Notes under the pieces: generated by a model
Told to the model about the DNA's origin: nothing
Seen by the model: only the letters and a program-made list of their open reading frames with translations
Database searches by the model: none
Shown: positions 42,483 to 51,892 of the stretch, in pieces
How the letters are laid out: each line of letters opens with the position of its first letter
How positions within the stretch are numbered: the first letter of the stretch is position 1
Made by a program: the position numbers and the translations under genes
Assembly (NCBI GenBank): GCA_942491145.1
Contig: CALOBC010000010.1
Span: 160,412 to 224,411 of the forward strand
Direction: 5' to 3'
DNA length: 64,000 nucleotides
DNA from: CAXQUZ01 sp942491145
GTDB taxonomy: Bacteria > Myxococcota_A > UBA796 > UBA2385

Positions 42483-43817
42483 TCAGCCCTTGGAGCTGCG
42501 CCGGCGGAAGAGCGCCAGCCCAACCAGCGCGAACAGGCCGAGGCCCGCCATGTTGCCGTTGTCGCCGGTGCTCGAGCACTTGCAGCCCTTGACCTCGGTC
42601 GTGATGACCGTCGGCTTGGCCTTGGAGCCGCCTGCACCTTCGCCATCTTCGCCACCGGGAGTGGTCGGGCTGGTGCCCAGGGGGTCCACAGCGTCGGCAA
42701 TGAAGGCAATCTCCGTGACCGGCTGGAGCGGGTCATTGCTCGCCAGCAGCAGCGTGCCCTCGAACTGACCTTCGGTCTCGGGCGCAAAGGTCACCACCAC
42801 CCCGTCGACGACACCCGGCGCGGCCTGGAAAGTCGTGGGGTAGTTCGAGAAGTAGATCGAACCCGTGATGGTCGCAGTGCCCAGAAGGTCCAGCTCGCCG
42901 ATATTCTCAAGAGGAACTTCGACGTTTTGGATCTGGCCAATGTAGACCGTGCCCAGGTCGATGACCTCGTCGGGCGGTGCCAGCACGGGCAGCGGGAACT
43001 CGAGCGTCTGGAGCGGGAAGAACTGCTCGAAGTCATCCCCAGCGAGGGGGATGGGGATGTCCATGTCGACCAGATCCCAGCAGCCGATCAGGTCAACGCA
43101 GACTTGGAAGACCGGGTTGAGGACCAGATCCAGCGAGCTGTTCCAGGCACCCACCAGCTCGATGTCAACGTTCTGAATGGCCTCACCCTGGGGCTCCACC
43201 ACCACGGTGCGGTTGGCCTCAGCGAGGCGCTCGCCATCGACGTACCAGTTCTTTGCGTAGAACGTGGTGGTGGCCTCGGGGCCCATGTCGACCGTGAAGC
43301 CCGCGTTGACGCCGGTGAACACGTTGAATGAGTAGCTGAGAAGCTCGTTGACCGCGCCCTCAAAGAGGACTTGGACCTCGTCGGGAATGGACCCGTCGAG
43401 GAGGAAGGGGTCAAAGAAGGCTTCACCCTCGACCCCGATGCCCCGGCGGTCGATCTCGGAGTCCCACTCGTACCCGGCGACCGAGAAGCGAATGGATGTG
43501 ACCGCGTCCAGCGAGGCGTCGACGATGATCTCACCGGTCGCGAGCACGGGCTCAAGCGACACGGTCAGCGAGTCCGGCCAGCCCATGCGGGCGACGCCTT
43601 CCATCTCGATGTCGGCACCGCCGACGCTCTCGATCTGAAAGCGAACTTGGAGGGGGCTGCCCGATGGCACCCAGTCCGTGTCGAACTCAGCGTTGTTGTA
43701 GAGCTCGACAGAGTCGTCCAAGACGATGTCAATTGGCTCGCTCTCAAACTCGAAGACCGGGGGGGTCTCCTGAGCCTGGGCAGCGGTGCCCAGGGCAAGC
43801 AAAAGGGAGAGGTGCAT
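42483..43817 (-). CDS. MYXO-CTERM-type surface protein with ASPM/SPD-2-Hydin-like domain
   Basis: 444 residues from an ATG at 43817. Signal MHLSLLLALGTAAQAQ. The beta-rich body (GYEWDSEIDRRGIGVEG and similar) is unassigned to residue 280. From there VIDLGTVYIGQIQNVEVPLENIGELDL resembles the ASPM-SPD2-Hydin (choice-of-anchor) fold. The C-terminus has the MYXO-CTERM anchor: Cys pair (KGCKCSSTGDNGN), hydrophobic helix MAGLGLFALVGLALF and RRR. MYXO-CTERM proteins are processed by myxosortase and sorted to the cell surface. Acidic/Gly linker GGEDGEGAGGSK lies before the anchor. Confidence 0.9.
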   Translation of the reverse strand: MHLSLLLALGTAAQAQETPPVFEFESEPIDIVLDDSVELYNNAEFDTDWVPSGSPLQVRFQIESVGGADIEMEGVARMGWPDSLTVSLEPVLATGEIIVDASLDAVTSIRFSVAGYEWDSEIDRRGIGVEGEAFFDPFLLDGSIPDEVQVLFEGAVNELLSYSFNVFTGVNAGFTVDMGPEATTTFYAKNWYVDGERLAEANRTVVVEPQGEAIQNVDIELVGAWNSSLDLVLNPVFQVCVDLIGCWDLVDMDIPIPLAGDDFEQFFPLQTLEFPLPVLAPPDEVIDLGTVYIGQIQNVEVPLENIGELDLLGTATITGSIYFSNYPTTFQAAPGVVDGVVVTFAPETEGQFEGTLLLASNDPLQPVTEIAFIADAVDPLGTSPTTPGGEDGEGAGGSKAKPTVITTEVKGCKCSSTGDNGNMAGLGLFALVGLALFRRRSSKG

Positions 43818-43899
43818 GGAGCCTTCCTTGATCGCGCGGAGTGTACCGCAATTGGGCCAGAGTCCGGCTGCAAACCGATGACGCCTGGCGCCCAGTCGC

Positions 43900-45600
43900 T
43901 CAATCCTGCGCCGCCGCACGCAGCGCATCTGCGGTCCAGCGATGGTCCGGTCGAATACCCGCCACACTGAGGTCAGCATGCAGCCGTTCTGGATCACCCA
44001 CAACCACCCATGTGATTGGGCGGCTTGTCAGCGCATGGGCCCCCGCCCGCAGGTCATCGTCCGTGAGCGCCCGGTAGCGGTCGCTAGTGGGCGCGGCCGG
44101 GTCCCCGTGGTCCACGAATAGCGCGACGGGATTGGGGGCCAGTTGGTGCTGAAGGGCGAGGGCCACCGCCGCGCCACGCAGCGCTGCCAAGCCGCCGAGG
44201 GCGCCCAGCGGGTCGGTGGACGCTGCCGTCCGCAGGGACTCGGCGGACCGCAGCACCGACGAGACTTGATCCGCAGGAATGCTCATGTCCAGGCGCAGGG
44301 CGGACCGCCCGGGCTCGGCGATCAACAGCGCCCCAAGATCGTAGACCAAGCCCTCGGTCTCGCGCAGCGATCGGCAAGCCGGCCCCGAGGTCGCCCCCCA
44401 GAGGCGCCATGCCGCGACCTGGAGGCCGTCCGGACTTGCCCCACCCAGCGGGATCAGCGCGAGGAGCTGGACGGTGCTGCGACCGGGCAGATCCACCTGG
44501 ACCAGCCAGGGGGGATCGGCGGGCCACTCAGGCGTGACAGGGGTGTGAATGGTCGGGGCCCCACAGGCCTTCGGCAGACCCTGCAGCGCGGGTCCCATGC
44601 GGGGGGCGCGACAGACCGTGTCGAGGGCCACCTCAAGGCGTTCCGAGCTCACGCGGCGCAGCGCTGGCGTGCTCGCCGGGGTGGCACCCCACCCGAGGTG
44701 GTGGTGCAGGGCGAGATCCCCCACCCCGCCAAGCGCACGGGAGCGCCGAGTGTCCCTTGTGGGAGGCCGAAGTGGCCCCGTCCAGTCCCCGGGTAGCTCG
44801 ACCCGATCGGCGGTCACGTCCCACCCCTGGCTTCGTGCGAGCAGCTCGAGCGCCGCAGGGTCGGCCGTGTGCCCCGTGCCCAGCGCAAACACGGTGGGTG
44901 ACGGCGCTTCGGGAATGGGTGGCCCCAGCGCCCGGCGCAGCCACGCCCCACTTGGGGTTGGAACCGACCAAGAATCATTGAGAACACCGACCAATGAGTC
45001 ATCCTCAACCACAGACCGACCCAGCCGTGACGCGAGCGCACGCGCGGCCGACCCCTGCCCCTCGGGCACCACCAGCAGCACCGTGGCGTGCTGCGGCTGC
45101 CACCAGTCCTCGATGCTCAACACACCCTGAAGGTCCGGTTGACGGGGATCATCGTAGATCTGGGCCGATGAGGGCTCGGGGTGCAGCTCCGCCTCACGCT
45201 GAACCACCCGCCACTGGGCCTGCAGAGCGGCGCCCGACCGGCGCTCCAGCGGCGGAGGCTGCAAGCGCTGAAGCTCCATAGACACGACGTCTTCAAGTGC
45301 CTCTGGGGGGGCCACCACCAGCCCGCCGACACCCTCTGGAGTGGTCCAGCCTTCGCTCCAGCCACCCAGCTGTTCAAGGGCTTGGTCCCAAGCCCCCGGC
45401 GACCAGCCCGGTGCTGCGGCATAGCTGAGGTGCTCGACCAGATGGGCCGTTCCGGCAGACACCGTGGGCGGCCGGGGCATCCACGAGACCACCAACACCA
45501 CCGGGTCCGCGTGGGTGCGCACCTGCACAACAGGACCTGGTTGGGCGATCGCCGCACCCACACCTCCCGACAACAGCGCGACGGCCATCCCTTCCAGCAT
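43900..45600 (-). CDS. M16 (insulinase-like) peptidase
   Basis: 566 residues. The inverted zinc motif HxxEH is HLVEH (His53, Glu56, His57), with a further Glu in VVQREAEL (136) as the third ligand at 79 residues, close to the family's 76. The second half has the typical GLVYDLGALL and DQVSSVLRSAESL. It is a short, self-contained M16 with both clam-shell halves. A hydrophobic N-terminus (VALLSGGVGAAIAQ) suggests export. It lies 82 nt upstream of the MYXO-CTERM gene, on the same strand, so they may be cotranscribed. Confidence 0.88.
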   Translation of the reverse strand: MLEGMAVALLSGGVGAAIAQPGPVVQVRTHADPVVLVVSWMPRPPTVSAGTAHLVEHLSYAAAPGWSPGAWDQALEQLGGWSEGWTTPEGVGGLVVAPPEALEDVVSMELQRLQPPPLERRSGAALQAQWRVVQREAELHPEPSSAQIYDDPRQPDLQGVLSIEDWWQPQHATVLLVVPEGQGSAARALASRLGRSVVEDDSLVGVLNDSWSVPTPSGAWLRRALGPPIPEAPSPTVFALGTGHTADPAALELLARSQGWDVTADRVELPGDWTGPLRPPTRDTRRSRALGGVGDLALHHHLGWGATPASTPALRRVSSERLEVALDTVCRAPRMGPALQGLPKACGAPTIHTPVTPEWPADPPWLVQVDLPGRSTVQLLALIPLGGASPDGLQVAAWRLWGATSGPACRSLRETEGLVYDLGALLIAEPGRSALRLDMSIPADQVSSVLRSAESLRTAASTDPLGALGGLAALRGAAVALALQHQLAPNPVALFVDHGDPAAPTSDRYRALTDDDLRAGAHALTSRPITWVVVGDPERLHADLSVAGIRPDHRWTADALRAAAQD

Positions 45601-45704
45601 GAACCGTCACTCCTTGGGGTTCAGCCCTGCTAGCACCCGTTCTGCGCGATAGCGGGGCCGGCGTCCGTGTCGCTGCGACCGGGCACGCCAAGACGGAGGC
45701 CAAG

Positions 45705-47510
45705 ATGAGCGACACCGCGGACAGCCTGCTTCAGCTCCTGCAGGACGGCAAGGTCAGCCAGTTCAACTCCAAGCGCGGCCGACGGGCTCGCCTTGAGTTC
45801 TTTGCCGCCGACCTCTCCGGCCTCAAGCTCAGCGGCGTGGATCTCTCCGGCGCCCAGCTGGAGAAGGCCGATCTGTCCGACACGGACCTGAGCGACGCGA
45901 TCCTCGTGCGGGCCAACCTCTCGGGTGCGGACCTGTCGTCCACGAACCTGTCGGGTGCGGAGCTCGGCCAAGCCAAGCTGCGGGACTGCTACATCGAGGA
46001 CTGCGACTTCTCCGATGCGAACCTGATGAGCGCGGATCTCAGCGACTCGGAGCTGTACCGGTGCAAGTTCGGCGGTGCGTCGCTGGCCTCCGCACGCTTC
46101 AAGCGGTCCACGCTGGAGGGCTGCGGCTTTGACGGGGTCGACGCGCACGAGATGAAGCTGAGCGGAGCCAAAGTCAGCGACTGTTCGTTCCGAGGTTCCG
46201 AGCTCAAAGAAGTGAGCATGAAGGGCGCGGAGGTCAGCGGCGGCTCGTTCTACGGTGCGGACCTTGGCAAGGCCCTGCTTCGCGAGACCGTCCTCACCAA
46301 GGTCAACCTCGACGAGACGATTCTGTCGGGCGCGGACCTGCGCAACGTGAAGTTCGTGTCGTGCACCCTCGACGCGACGGACATGACCCGGGCGGATCTG
46401 GTCGACGCCGAGTTTGAAGACTGCAACATCGACGAAGTGGTGCTGCTCGAAGCCGAGGTCCCCCCGGAGCTGATCGGGCGGGCGATGCCCCAGCTTCCGG
46501 CTCTTGGCGTGCCCCACCTCGCCGACGCGAGCTTTGCCACGAACGGCCTCAACATTGCGGCGACGTGGACAGAAGAGGACGACGACAACAACCAGTGGGT
46601 GCGGGTGGGGGTCGGTCACTTCGGCACCCAGGGCTTCGCCGCTGCGCCGGCACTCCCGGTCCCCGGCGAGCTGGTGTTGGCGACCGCGTTGGCGGCCACG
46701 CCGGACGGCTACGCTGTGGTGGTGTTGGTCGACCGTCCCGGCGGTGTGGTCACCCACTTGTTCCCCATCGATCCCCACGCGGACAACATCGTTGGCGCAT
46801 CCCGGCGGATCGAGCTCCCGTACCGGCCGATGGTGCGGCCTATCCTTCGGTGGGAGTCTGGCGCGCTGCACATCTACGGGCTGGCTTCGGGCAACCCTGC
46901 GGCGCTGACCGTCATGCGCGTCGAAGACGGCCCAGTGCTCACGACCTGCCATGCCAGCGCTGCGGGCACGGCCCGGGGCTTTGCGAGCGACCATGCACCG
47001 GTCGTTCTCAGCAAGGGTGGCACGCTGTCGGTGACCACGCGGACCGGCCCCACCGGGCTGGCCAGCGCGCCCCAGGACTTCCCGGGGAAGACATGTGGTG
47101 TGGCCGTGGCTGCCGATGGCACCCTCGCGCTCGCGTGGGTCCCGGGCACCGGCAAGGGCTTCAAGGTGACCGAGGCCCGGCCGGGCAAGGTCGAAGAGCC
47201 CGATCTCATCGATCCGAAGGTCCCGACGGGCTTCCTCGATGCCATCCACGGCGGCGGCAAGTCTTGGGTTGGCTTCCTCCAGCCCGACATGGAGACCGGC
47301 ATGGGGCTGGTGGCCCAGGCCATCACGGTGCCCAGCCTGCAGCGGGTCAACCTGCACGACGACGCCGGACGGGGAGCCCGAGTGGTGCGGCTCGCTTCGG
47401 CCGCCCACATGCCTGAGAATGACTGTGTGGTGGCCATTGTGGTGTGGGACGATGGCGCGGCAAGCGCTTGGCAGCTCGGCGCCGGCGCGGACCCCTGCTG
47501 GACCGTGTGA
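45705..47510 (+). CDS. Pentapeptide-repeat protein with C-terminal propeller-like domain
   Basis: 601 residues. Residues 25-250 are A(D/N)LxX pentapeptide repeats (ADLSG, VDLSG, ADLSD, ANLSG and so on), which fold as a right-handed quadrilateral beta-helix. The register weakens at residues 130-175 (SFRGSELKEVSMKGAE). Residues 270-601 are beta-rich with repeated short strands (VVVLVDRPGGVVTHLFPIDPHADNIVGA, TLALAWVPGTGKGFKVTEA), perhaps a beta-propeller. There is no signal peptide. GAGG precedes the ATG at 45705. The stop overlaps the next start as GTGA. Confidence 0.9.
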   Translation: MSDTADSLLQLLQDGKVSQFNSKRGRRARLEFFAADLSGLKLSGVDLSGAQLEKADLSDTDLSDAILVRANLSGADLSSTNLSGAELGQAKLRDCYIEDCDFSDANLMSADLSDSELYRCKFGGASLASARFKRSTLEGCGFDGVDAHEMKLSGAKVSDCSFRGSELKEVSMKGAEVSGGSFYGADLGKALLRETVLTKVNLDETILSGADLRNVKFVSCTLDATDMTRADLVDAEFEDCNIDEVVLLEAEVPPELIGRAMPQLPALGVPHLADASFATNGLNIAATWTEEDDDNNQWVRVGVGHFGTQGFAAAPALPVPGELVLATALAATPDGYAVVVLVDRPGGVVTHLFPIDPHADNIVGASRRIELPYRPMVRPILRWESGALHIYGLASGNPAALTVMRVEDGPVLTTCHASAAGTARGFASDHAPVVLSKGGTLSVTTRTGPTGLASAPQDFPGKTCGVAVAADGTLALAWVPGTGKGFKVTEARPGKVEEPDLIDPKVPTGFLDAIHGGGKSWVGFLQPDMETGMGLVAQAITVPSLQRVNLHDDAGRGARVVRLASAAHMPENDCVVAIVVWDDGAASAWQLGAGADPCWTV

Positions 47511-48217
47511 GCACGGCGCCCACCGACACGGGGGCCCGGGCCGCAGTGTGCCTCCACGGCTTCCTGCGCACCGGCCTGTCCATGATGATGGTGGCGCGCC
47601 ACTTGCGACGGTGCGGCTGGACCACGGTGAACTCGCCCACCCACCGCTATGAGCTGGTGGACATGGCCGAGATCGGTGCTCAGGTGGCCCGCCGGATCAG
47701 ACAGGCCTCCACGGAAGCCGGCGGCGTGCCGGTGGATGTGATCACCCACAGCATGGGCGGACTCGCGCTGCGGGCGGCCCTGGCCCACGCCCCGCCCATC
47801 CACCGGGCAGTGATGCTCGCGCCCCCCAACCAGGGCGCCGAGATGGCGGCCCGATGGCGCGCCCGCTTGCCGCTGCACCAGCTCGGCTGGGACCCCTTCC
47901 GTGCGCTGCTCCCAGAGAACGCCCCCGCCCTGCCCACGCCCAACGAACACCCTGTCGACATCGGGATCCTCATCGGTGGCACCGGCGCCACCCAGGGCTT
48001 CAACCCCTTCCTCGATGGCGACAATGACGGCAAGGTGCGGCTGGTCGAGGCGCAGCTGCCGGGCGCCCGCGAAGTGCGCACCGTCAACGCCCGCCACCCA
48101 GCCGTCGTCTGGCGCCCCGACGTCCTGGACCTCGCAGTGCGCTTTCTTCGGACCGGCACCTTCGGTGACGCGGACGCCGATGGACACGTGCACCCGCTCC
48201 CCGCGCTGCCCGACTGA
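47507..48217 (+). CDS. Lipase-like alpha/beta hydrolase
   Basis: 236 residues from a GTG that overlaps the preceding stop (GTGA). Alpha/beta-hydrolase features: VCLHGFLRTGLSMMMVARHLRRCGW with the oxyanion HG, nucleophile elbow ITHSMGGLALRAAL, and a catalytic Asp or Glu near DGKVRLVEAQLPG with the final His in NARHPAVVW. It resembles small lipases and esterases (PGAP1/lipase class 2). No signal peptide, so it is cytosolic unless exported with a partner. Coupling to the pentapeptide protein suggests joint function. Confidence 0.85.
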   Translation: MSTAPTDTGARAAVCLHGFLRTGLSMMMVARHLRRCGWTTVNSPTHRYELVDMAEIGAQVARRIRQASTEAGGVPVDVITHSMGGLALRAALAHAPPIHRAVMLAPPNQGAEMAARWRARLPLHQLGWDPFRALLPENAPALPTPNEHPVDIGILIGGTGATQGFNPFLDGDNDGKVRLVEAQLPGAREVRTVNARHPAVVWRPDVLDLAVRFLRTGTFGDADADGHVHPLPALPD

Positions 48218-48287
48218 TCCAGGCCAGTCCCCACGGCGTACTCATCAGCGATCTGGAGTGCAGACCGCCTTCCACTGAATACAGGGC

Positions 48288-48311
48288 CAGACCAACCCTG
48301 GAGGTCTGATG
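48288..48311 (+). promoter_or_regulatory. Hairpin overlapping ribosome binding site of usp gene
   Basis: CAGACC (48288-48293) pairs with GGTCTG (48303-48308) around a 9-nt loop. The 3' arm covers the last two G of the GGAGG Shine-Dalgarno (48300-48304) and ends at the ATG (48309). It could partly hide the ribosome binding site. Confidence 0.4.
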
Positions 48312-48815
48312 TACGCACCCCGCCGCATTCTTGTCCCTGTCGACTACTCGAACGTCGCACGAGCCGCCATCTCGGCCGCGCTGCAGGTCGCGTCCCTGCA
48401 CTCCGCCGACGACGATGCCCGTGTGGTCATGCTCCATGTGCACCGCAACCTCGACAAAGAGCTCCAGGATAAGATCGTCTCTGATCCCGACGGGACCAGC
48501 ATTCAGGACGGCATCGCCGCTGACGAGCTTGCCATGCAGGAAGCCGCAACGCTCGAGTACGAGCGGGCTGCCGAAGCGGGCATGGACCTGAAGAAGGTGC
48601 CGCTGGTGATGCATGTCGCAGGTGGGGACTGGGTCGATGTCGCCCTCCAGCTCATTGACGAACACGAGATCGACCTCATCGTCGCCGGCACCCACGGCGG
48701 ACCGTCGGGCCTGAAGGGCTGGCTCTTCGGCAGCGACACCGAGCGACTGGTGCGTGAAGCTTCGTGCTCGGTGTTTGTGGTGAAGCCCAAGGGCTTCCCC
48801 TATCTGACCGACTGA
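48309..48815 (+). CDS. Universal stress protein
   Basis: 168 residues. UspA fold: RRILVPVDYSNVARAAISAALQVA, VVMLHVHRN, an acidic helix, then IDLIVAGTHGGPSGLKGWLFGSDTERLV and CSVFVVKP. The nucleotide motif G-x2-G-x9-G-(S/T) is present as GTHGGPSGLKGWLFGS, so it likely binds ATP. It ends 16 nt into the converging pseudo-transglutaminase gene. A GGAGG is four bases before the ATG. Confidence 0.93.
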   Translation: MYAPRRILVPVDYSNVARAAISAALQVASLHSADDDARVVMLHVHRNLDKELQDKIVSDPDGTSIQDGIAADELAMQEAATLEYERAAEAGMDLKKVPLVMHVAGGDWVDVALQLIDEHEIDLIVAGTHGGPSGLKGWLFGSDTERLVREASCSVFVVKPKGFPYLTD

Positions 48816-50902
48816 GGGGCCTCACCGCCGGGGACCGCACACGCGGCCCGCATCGCGTCTCGGGCCTCGTGCAGCGCAGGCAGCTGCCCGGGGCCCAGCA
48901 CAGTGCCCCGCTGCAGCACCTCTTCGACCCAGTACCGGCCCTCTCCACTGCCCTGCGCAACCTGGATGCGGTCGCCGCCGACGGTCGCGGTGAGCTGGCA
49001 GGGGCTGGGGGGCGCACCGTCCAGGGGCCACGACTGGCGCAAGCTCCAGGGGCCCGACCAAGTCCAACCGAGGCGCTGGCCCTCGGCGAACGGAATCGGC
49101 AACGCACCAATTGCCGGCGTGGGCTGCACCCCAGCCACGACCAATTCCACGGGCTGGCCGGGCTCCCGCAGGCCCACATGAGACACGAGCTGGGTGCCCT
49201 GAAGGTGCTGGGCCAGCCAAGGTCCACGTTCTCCCGCATCGAGATCCAGGAGCTGCCGCCGCAGGGCACGGGCCGGGTCCCCCACAAGGCGCAGCGTGGC
49301 GGTCCCATCCCCTTCCGGGCCCCACGCCACGGACATGTGGGCCTCGCTGGGCTCACTCGAGGGCAAGCGCAGGAGTGACGCAGACAGTGCGGTCCCGCCG
49401 CCCAGCCCTGCCGGTGGTGCACGGGTGCCACAGTCGGCACACCCCGGGCTCAGCCAGCGGGCATTCCCGTCGGAGCCGACCAGCATCACCACGGCGTCAT
49501 CGTAGGCGATCGGCATCGCAAGGTCCCAAGCGCCCTCGCCTGTGGCCCCCCCACGCGATGCCGCCGCAGTCCGCACGGGGATGGGGGTGGCATCCAGCTT
49601 GAGCTGGCCCAGATAGCGGGCCAACAGCAGCGACAGCTCCCACGGGGTGCCGATGCCGGAGCGACGAACATCGACCAGTGGGCGGGGCAACAACCCGTCG
49701 CGGAGCACACCGTCCGGCGCCAAGTCGACCTCGGCCTGCAGCCAAGCGAACACCTCATCCACAATTGCGGGATCGTCCCTGCGGCCCTTGAACTGGTTGG
49801 GCAAGCCCGGCTCCGGAATGCTGGCGTGCAGCCCATGCCAGGCCACGAGCTGAAGGAGGTCATCGCGGGTGTTCAGCACTCCCCGACCTTGGGCCCCGGC
49901 GATCCGCCACGCGATGCGCTGGGGGGGCAGCCGGGTCAGCTCGTCGGTGGGCTGCAGCGGCATGCCGACGGGGGGCGCCTCCTCCAGTGCGGCGCTGACC
50001 CTGCCCGTGCCCCGTTGGGCCGGGGAGCCTTCGGTCTGAAGCACCAGTTCAAGGCCGTCGCCATTGATCTCCACATGGAGCGCTGGCGGCTGGGGGCTCG
50101 GCCCCAGCTCGGCGGTGGAGATGCTGCCGGCCACGGGCACACGGTCGAGGGTCCAGGCCCAGCGTGCATCGATGGGGCGTGTGCCCGCCGTCACCACGCA
50201 GCCGTCAGCGGTCGAGACCGCACCGTCCCCGGCGCACTCGAGGTCCCGCCCGCCCGGTGGCCACGGGACCGCGACCTGTTCGCCGGGACGGAGGCTGCGG
50301 GTCCAGGTCCAGCGGGCCTGGCCTTCGGGTGGTTCCTGCACGCTCCAGCGGGTGCCCGGACTCAGGTCCACGTCGAGCTTCAGGCCGAGACTTCCGCCCG
50401 ACGGGACCACCCCCCGCACCGCTGGCCCCAGCGGCAGGTCCCCATTCAACGGCAGCGCAGCGGTCTGATCGGTGACCCCAGCGCGACGGGCATCCGGGAA
50501 CCGCGGGCTTCGGATCCGCAGCCACTCGGGGGCTCTGCCACCCGGCGGCGCCCAGAACCCGGCGGGGTCTGCCCAGTCCAGCGTGACCGTCACCGCCTCG
50601 CCCCCCCGAAGCTCCGGGAGGTGCAGCTCCGGCACAAAGGCACCCCCATCCCAGCGCACCGAGACCCGCTCTCGACCGGCGGTCGAGGACCGTCCATCCC
50701 CCCGACGGATCTGGACCGCGACGCCCTCCGGCATCCGGCCCGCAACATCCAGGGGCAGCACGTGACAGCTTGGGGCGTCATCGTCGGGAACACTGAATGC
50801 GAGCTGATCTTGGCGACGTCCGCTGCGGCGCACCCGCACGTCTACGACCACCGGACAGGCCGCAAGAGCGGGCGTGCTGAACAACAGGGCGAGGAGCTGC
50901 AC
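48800..50902 (-). CDS. Exported transglutaminase-like protein lacking catalytic Cys
   Basis: 700 residues. Signal peptide (LLALLFSTPALAA). The middle region is DUF3857-like with beta strands, followed by a transglutaminase-like core (DDLLQLVAWHGLHASIPEPG, EVFAWLQAEVDLAPDG, RRSGIGTPWELSLLLARYLGQLKLDATPIPV). In active family members this position reads G(D/T)C; here it reads GIGTPWE, without Cys, so it is a pseudo-enzyme. Its role may be structural or ligand-binding at the envelope. The rest is beta-rich, with few Cys (CADCGTRAPP). It is monocistronic and convergent with usp. Confidence 0.75.
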   Translation of the reverse strand: MQLLALLFSTPALAACPVVVDVRVRRSGRRQDQLAFSVPDDDAPSCHVLPLDVAGRMPEGVAVQIRRGDGRSSTAGRERVSVRWDGGAFVPELHLPELRGGEAVTVTLDWADPAGFWAPPGGRAPEWLRIRSPRFPDARRAGVTDQTAALPLNGDLPLGPAVRGVVPSGGSLGLKLDVDLSPGTRWSVQEPPEGQARWTWTRSLRPGEQVAVPWPPGGRDLECAGDGAVSTADGCVVTAGTRPIDARWAWTLDRVPVAGSISTAELGPSPQPPALHVEINGDGLELVLQTEGSPAQRGTGRVSAALEEAPPVGMPLQPTDELTRLPPQRIAWRIAGAQGRGVLNTRDDLLQLVAWHGLHASIPEPGLPNQFKGRRDDPAIVDEVFAWLQAEVDLAPDGVLRDGLLPRPLVDVRRSGIGTPWELSLLLARYLGQLKLDATPIPVRTAAASRGGATGEGAWDLAMPIAYDDAVVMLVGSDGNARWLSPGCADCGTRAPPAGLGGGTALSASLLRLPSSEPSEAHMSVAWGPEGDGTATLRLVGDPARALRRQLLDLDAGERGPWLAQHLQGTQLVSHVGLREPGQPVELVVAGVQPTPAIGALPIPFAEGQRLGWTWSGPWSLRQSWPLDGAPPSPCQLTATVGGDRIQVAQGSGEGRYWVEEVLQRGTVLGPGQLPALHEARDAMRAACAVPGGEAPQSVR

Positions 50903-51018
50903 CGAAACCTCCGCAAGGAACCGGTCCTATCCGGTCCCCCCAGCTCAGGAGTCCCCCCAAGAAGCAGCAAGACGTCCCCGTTTCCGAGGACGCCCGCAGT
51001 CTCAGAGGTCCAAGCGAC

Positions 51019-51789
51019 CTAGAGAACGAGGCCACCGTCGATGTCGAGGCAGCGACCGGTGAAGTAGCCGTTCTCGGCGATGAACTTCACGCCCAGGTAG
51101 ATCTCCTGGGGCTCGCCGAGACGGCGCAGCGGCACAGGCTTGGTGACCCGCTCCAGCATCTCGGGGGGCATGCCCTCAAGGATCGGCGTGCGCACAAAGC
51201 CGGGCGCGATGCAGCCGGTGCGGAGACCGTAGCGGGCAAGCTCACCGGCCCAAAGCTTGGTCATCGCAACAATGCCGGCCTTGGCGGCCGAGTAGTTGGT
51301 CTGGCCCATGTTGCCGTGGCGGCTGATGGAGCTGATGCTCACGATCACCGCTTCTTCGCCGGCCTGGTTGGCGATGTGGTATTCCGCGAATGCGCGGGCA
51401 CCATTGAACACGCCGGTCAGGTTGACATCGATGACCTGCTGCCACTTCTGGTCGGACAAGGCCTTGAGCTCGCCGGTCTTGCGGTCCTTCTTGACCAGCA
51501 GTCCGTCGCGGATGATGCCCGCGTTGTTGACGATGCCGTTGAGGCCGCCGAGGGCCTCGGCAACATCCGTGATGAGCTTGTTCACGGCAGCGGAGTCAGC
51601 CACGTTGCACGTGAAGCCCAGCACCTTGCCGGGCAGGGCAGCACCCTCGGCCACGAGCGCCTGGATTCCCTCTTCGTTCATGTCGCAGAAGGCCACATCC
51701 GCGCCTTCACGAGCGAGCTGAAGCGTGAAGTGACGGCCCATGCCGCTGGCACCACCGGTGACGAGCCACTTGCTTCCTGAAATCTGCAC
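51019..51789 (-). CDS. Short-chain dehydrogenase/reductase, FabG-like
   Basis: 256 residues from a GTG at 51789, with AAGGAGA upstream. Classical SDR motifs: WLVTGGASGMGRHF (cofactor), NNAGI, catalytic Ser in VSISSISRHG, and the YSAAKAG catalytic Tyr-x3-Lys. FVRTPI and a C-terminal LDIDGGLVL close the fold. A GMGRHF turn with no basic residue right after favours NAD(H) or leaves the cofactor open. A substrate such as 3-oxoacyl-CoA/ACP is usual. The upstream ATG is not supported by a ribosome binding site. Confidence 0.9.
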   Translation of the reverse strand: MQISGSKWLVTGGASGMGRHFTLQLAREGADVAFCDMNEEGIQALVAEGAALPGKVLGFTCNVADSAAVNKLITDVAEALGGLNGIVNNAGIIRDGLLVKKDRKTGELKALSDQKWQQVIDVNLTGVFNGARAFAEYHIANQAGEEAVIVSISSISRHGNMGQTNYSAAKAGIVAMTKLWAGELARYGLRTGCIAPGFVRTPILEGMPPEMLERVTKPVPLRRLGEPQEIYLGVKFIAENGYFTGRCLDIDGGLVL

Positions 51790-51892
51790 TGGGTCTCCTT
51801 CGCTCGACTTGCGAGCAGGGATGGACGGGGGGCGCACAACACGCCACAAGGCGACGGCCCTAACCCGGCCCCGGCGTCAGACTCGACCCCAC

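Noticed and set aside
45630..47408. A 590-residue minus-strand frame opposite the pentapeptide gene
   Set aside because: The pentapeptide periodicity on the plus strand makes an open mirror frame; no motif is present.
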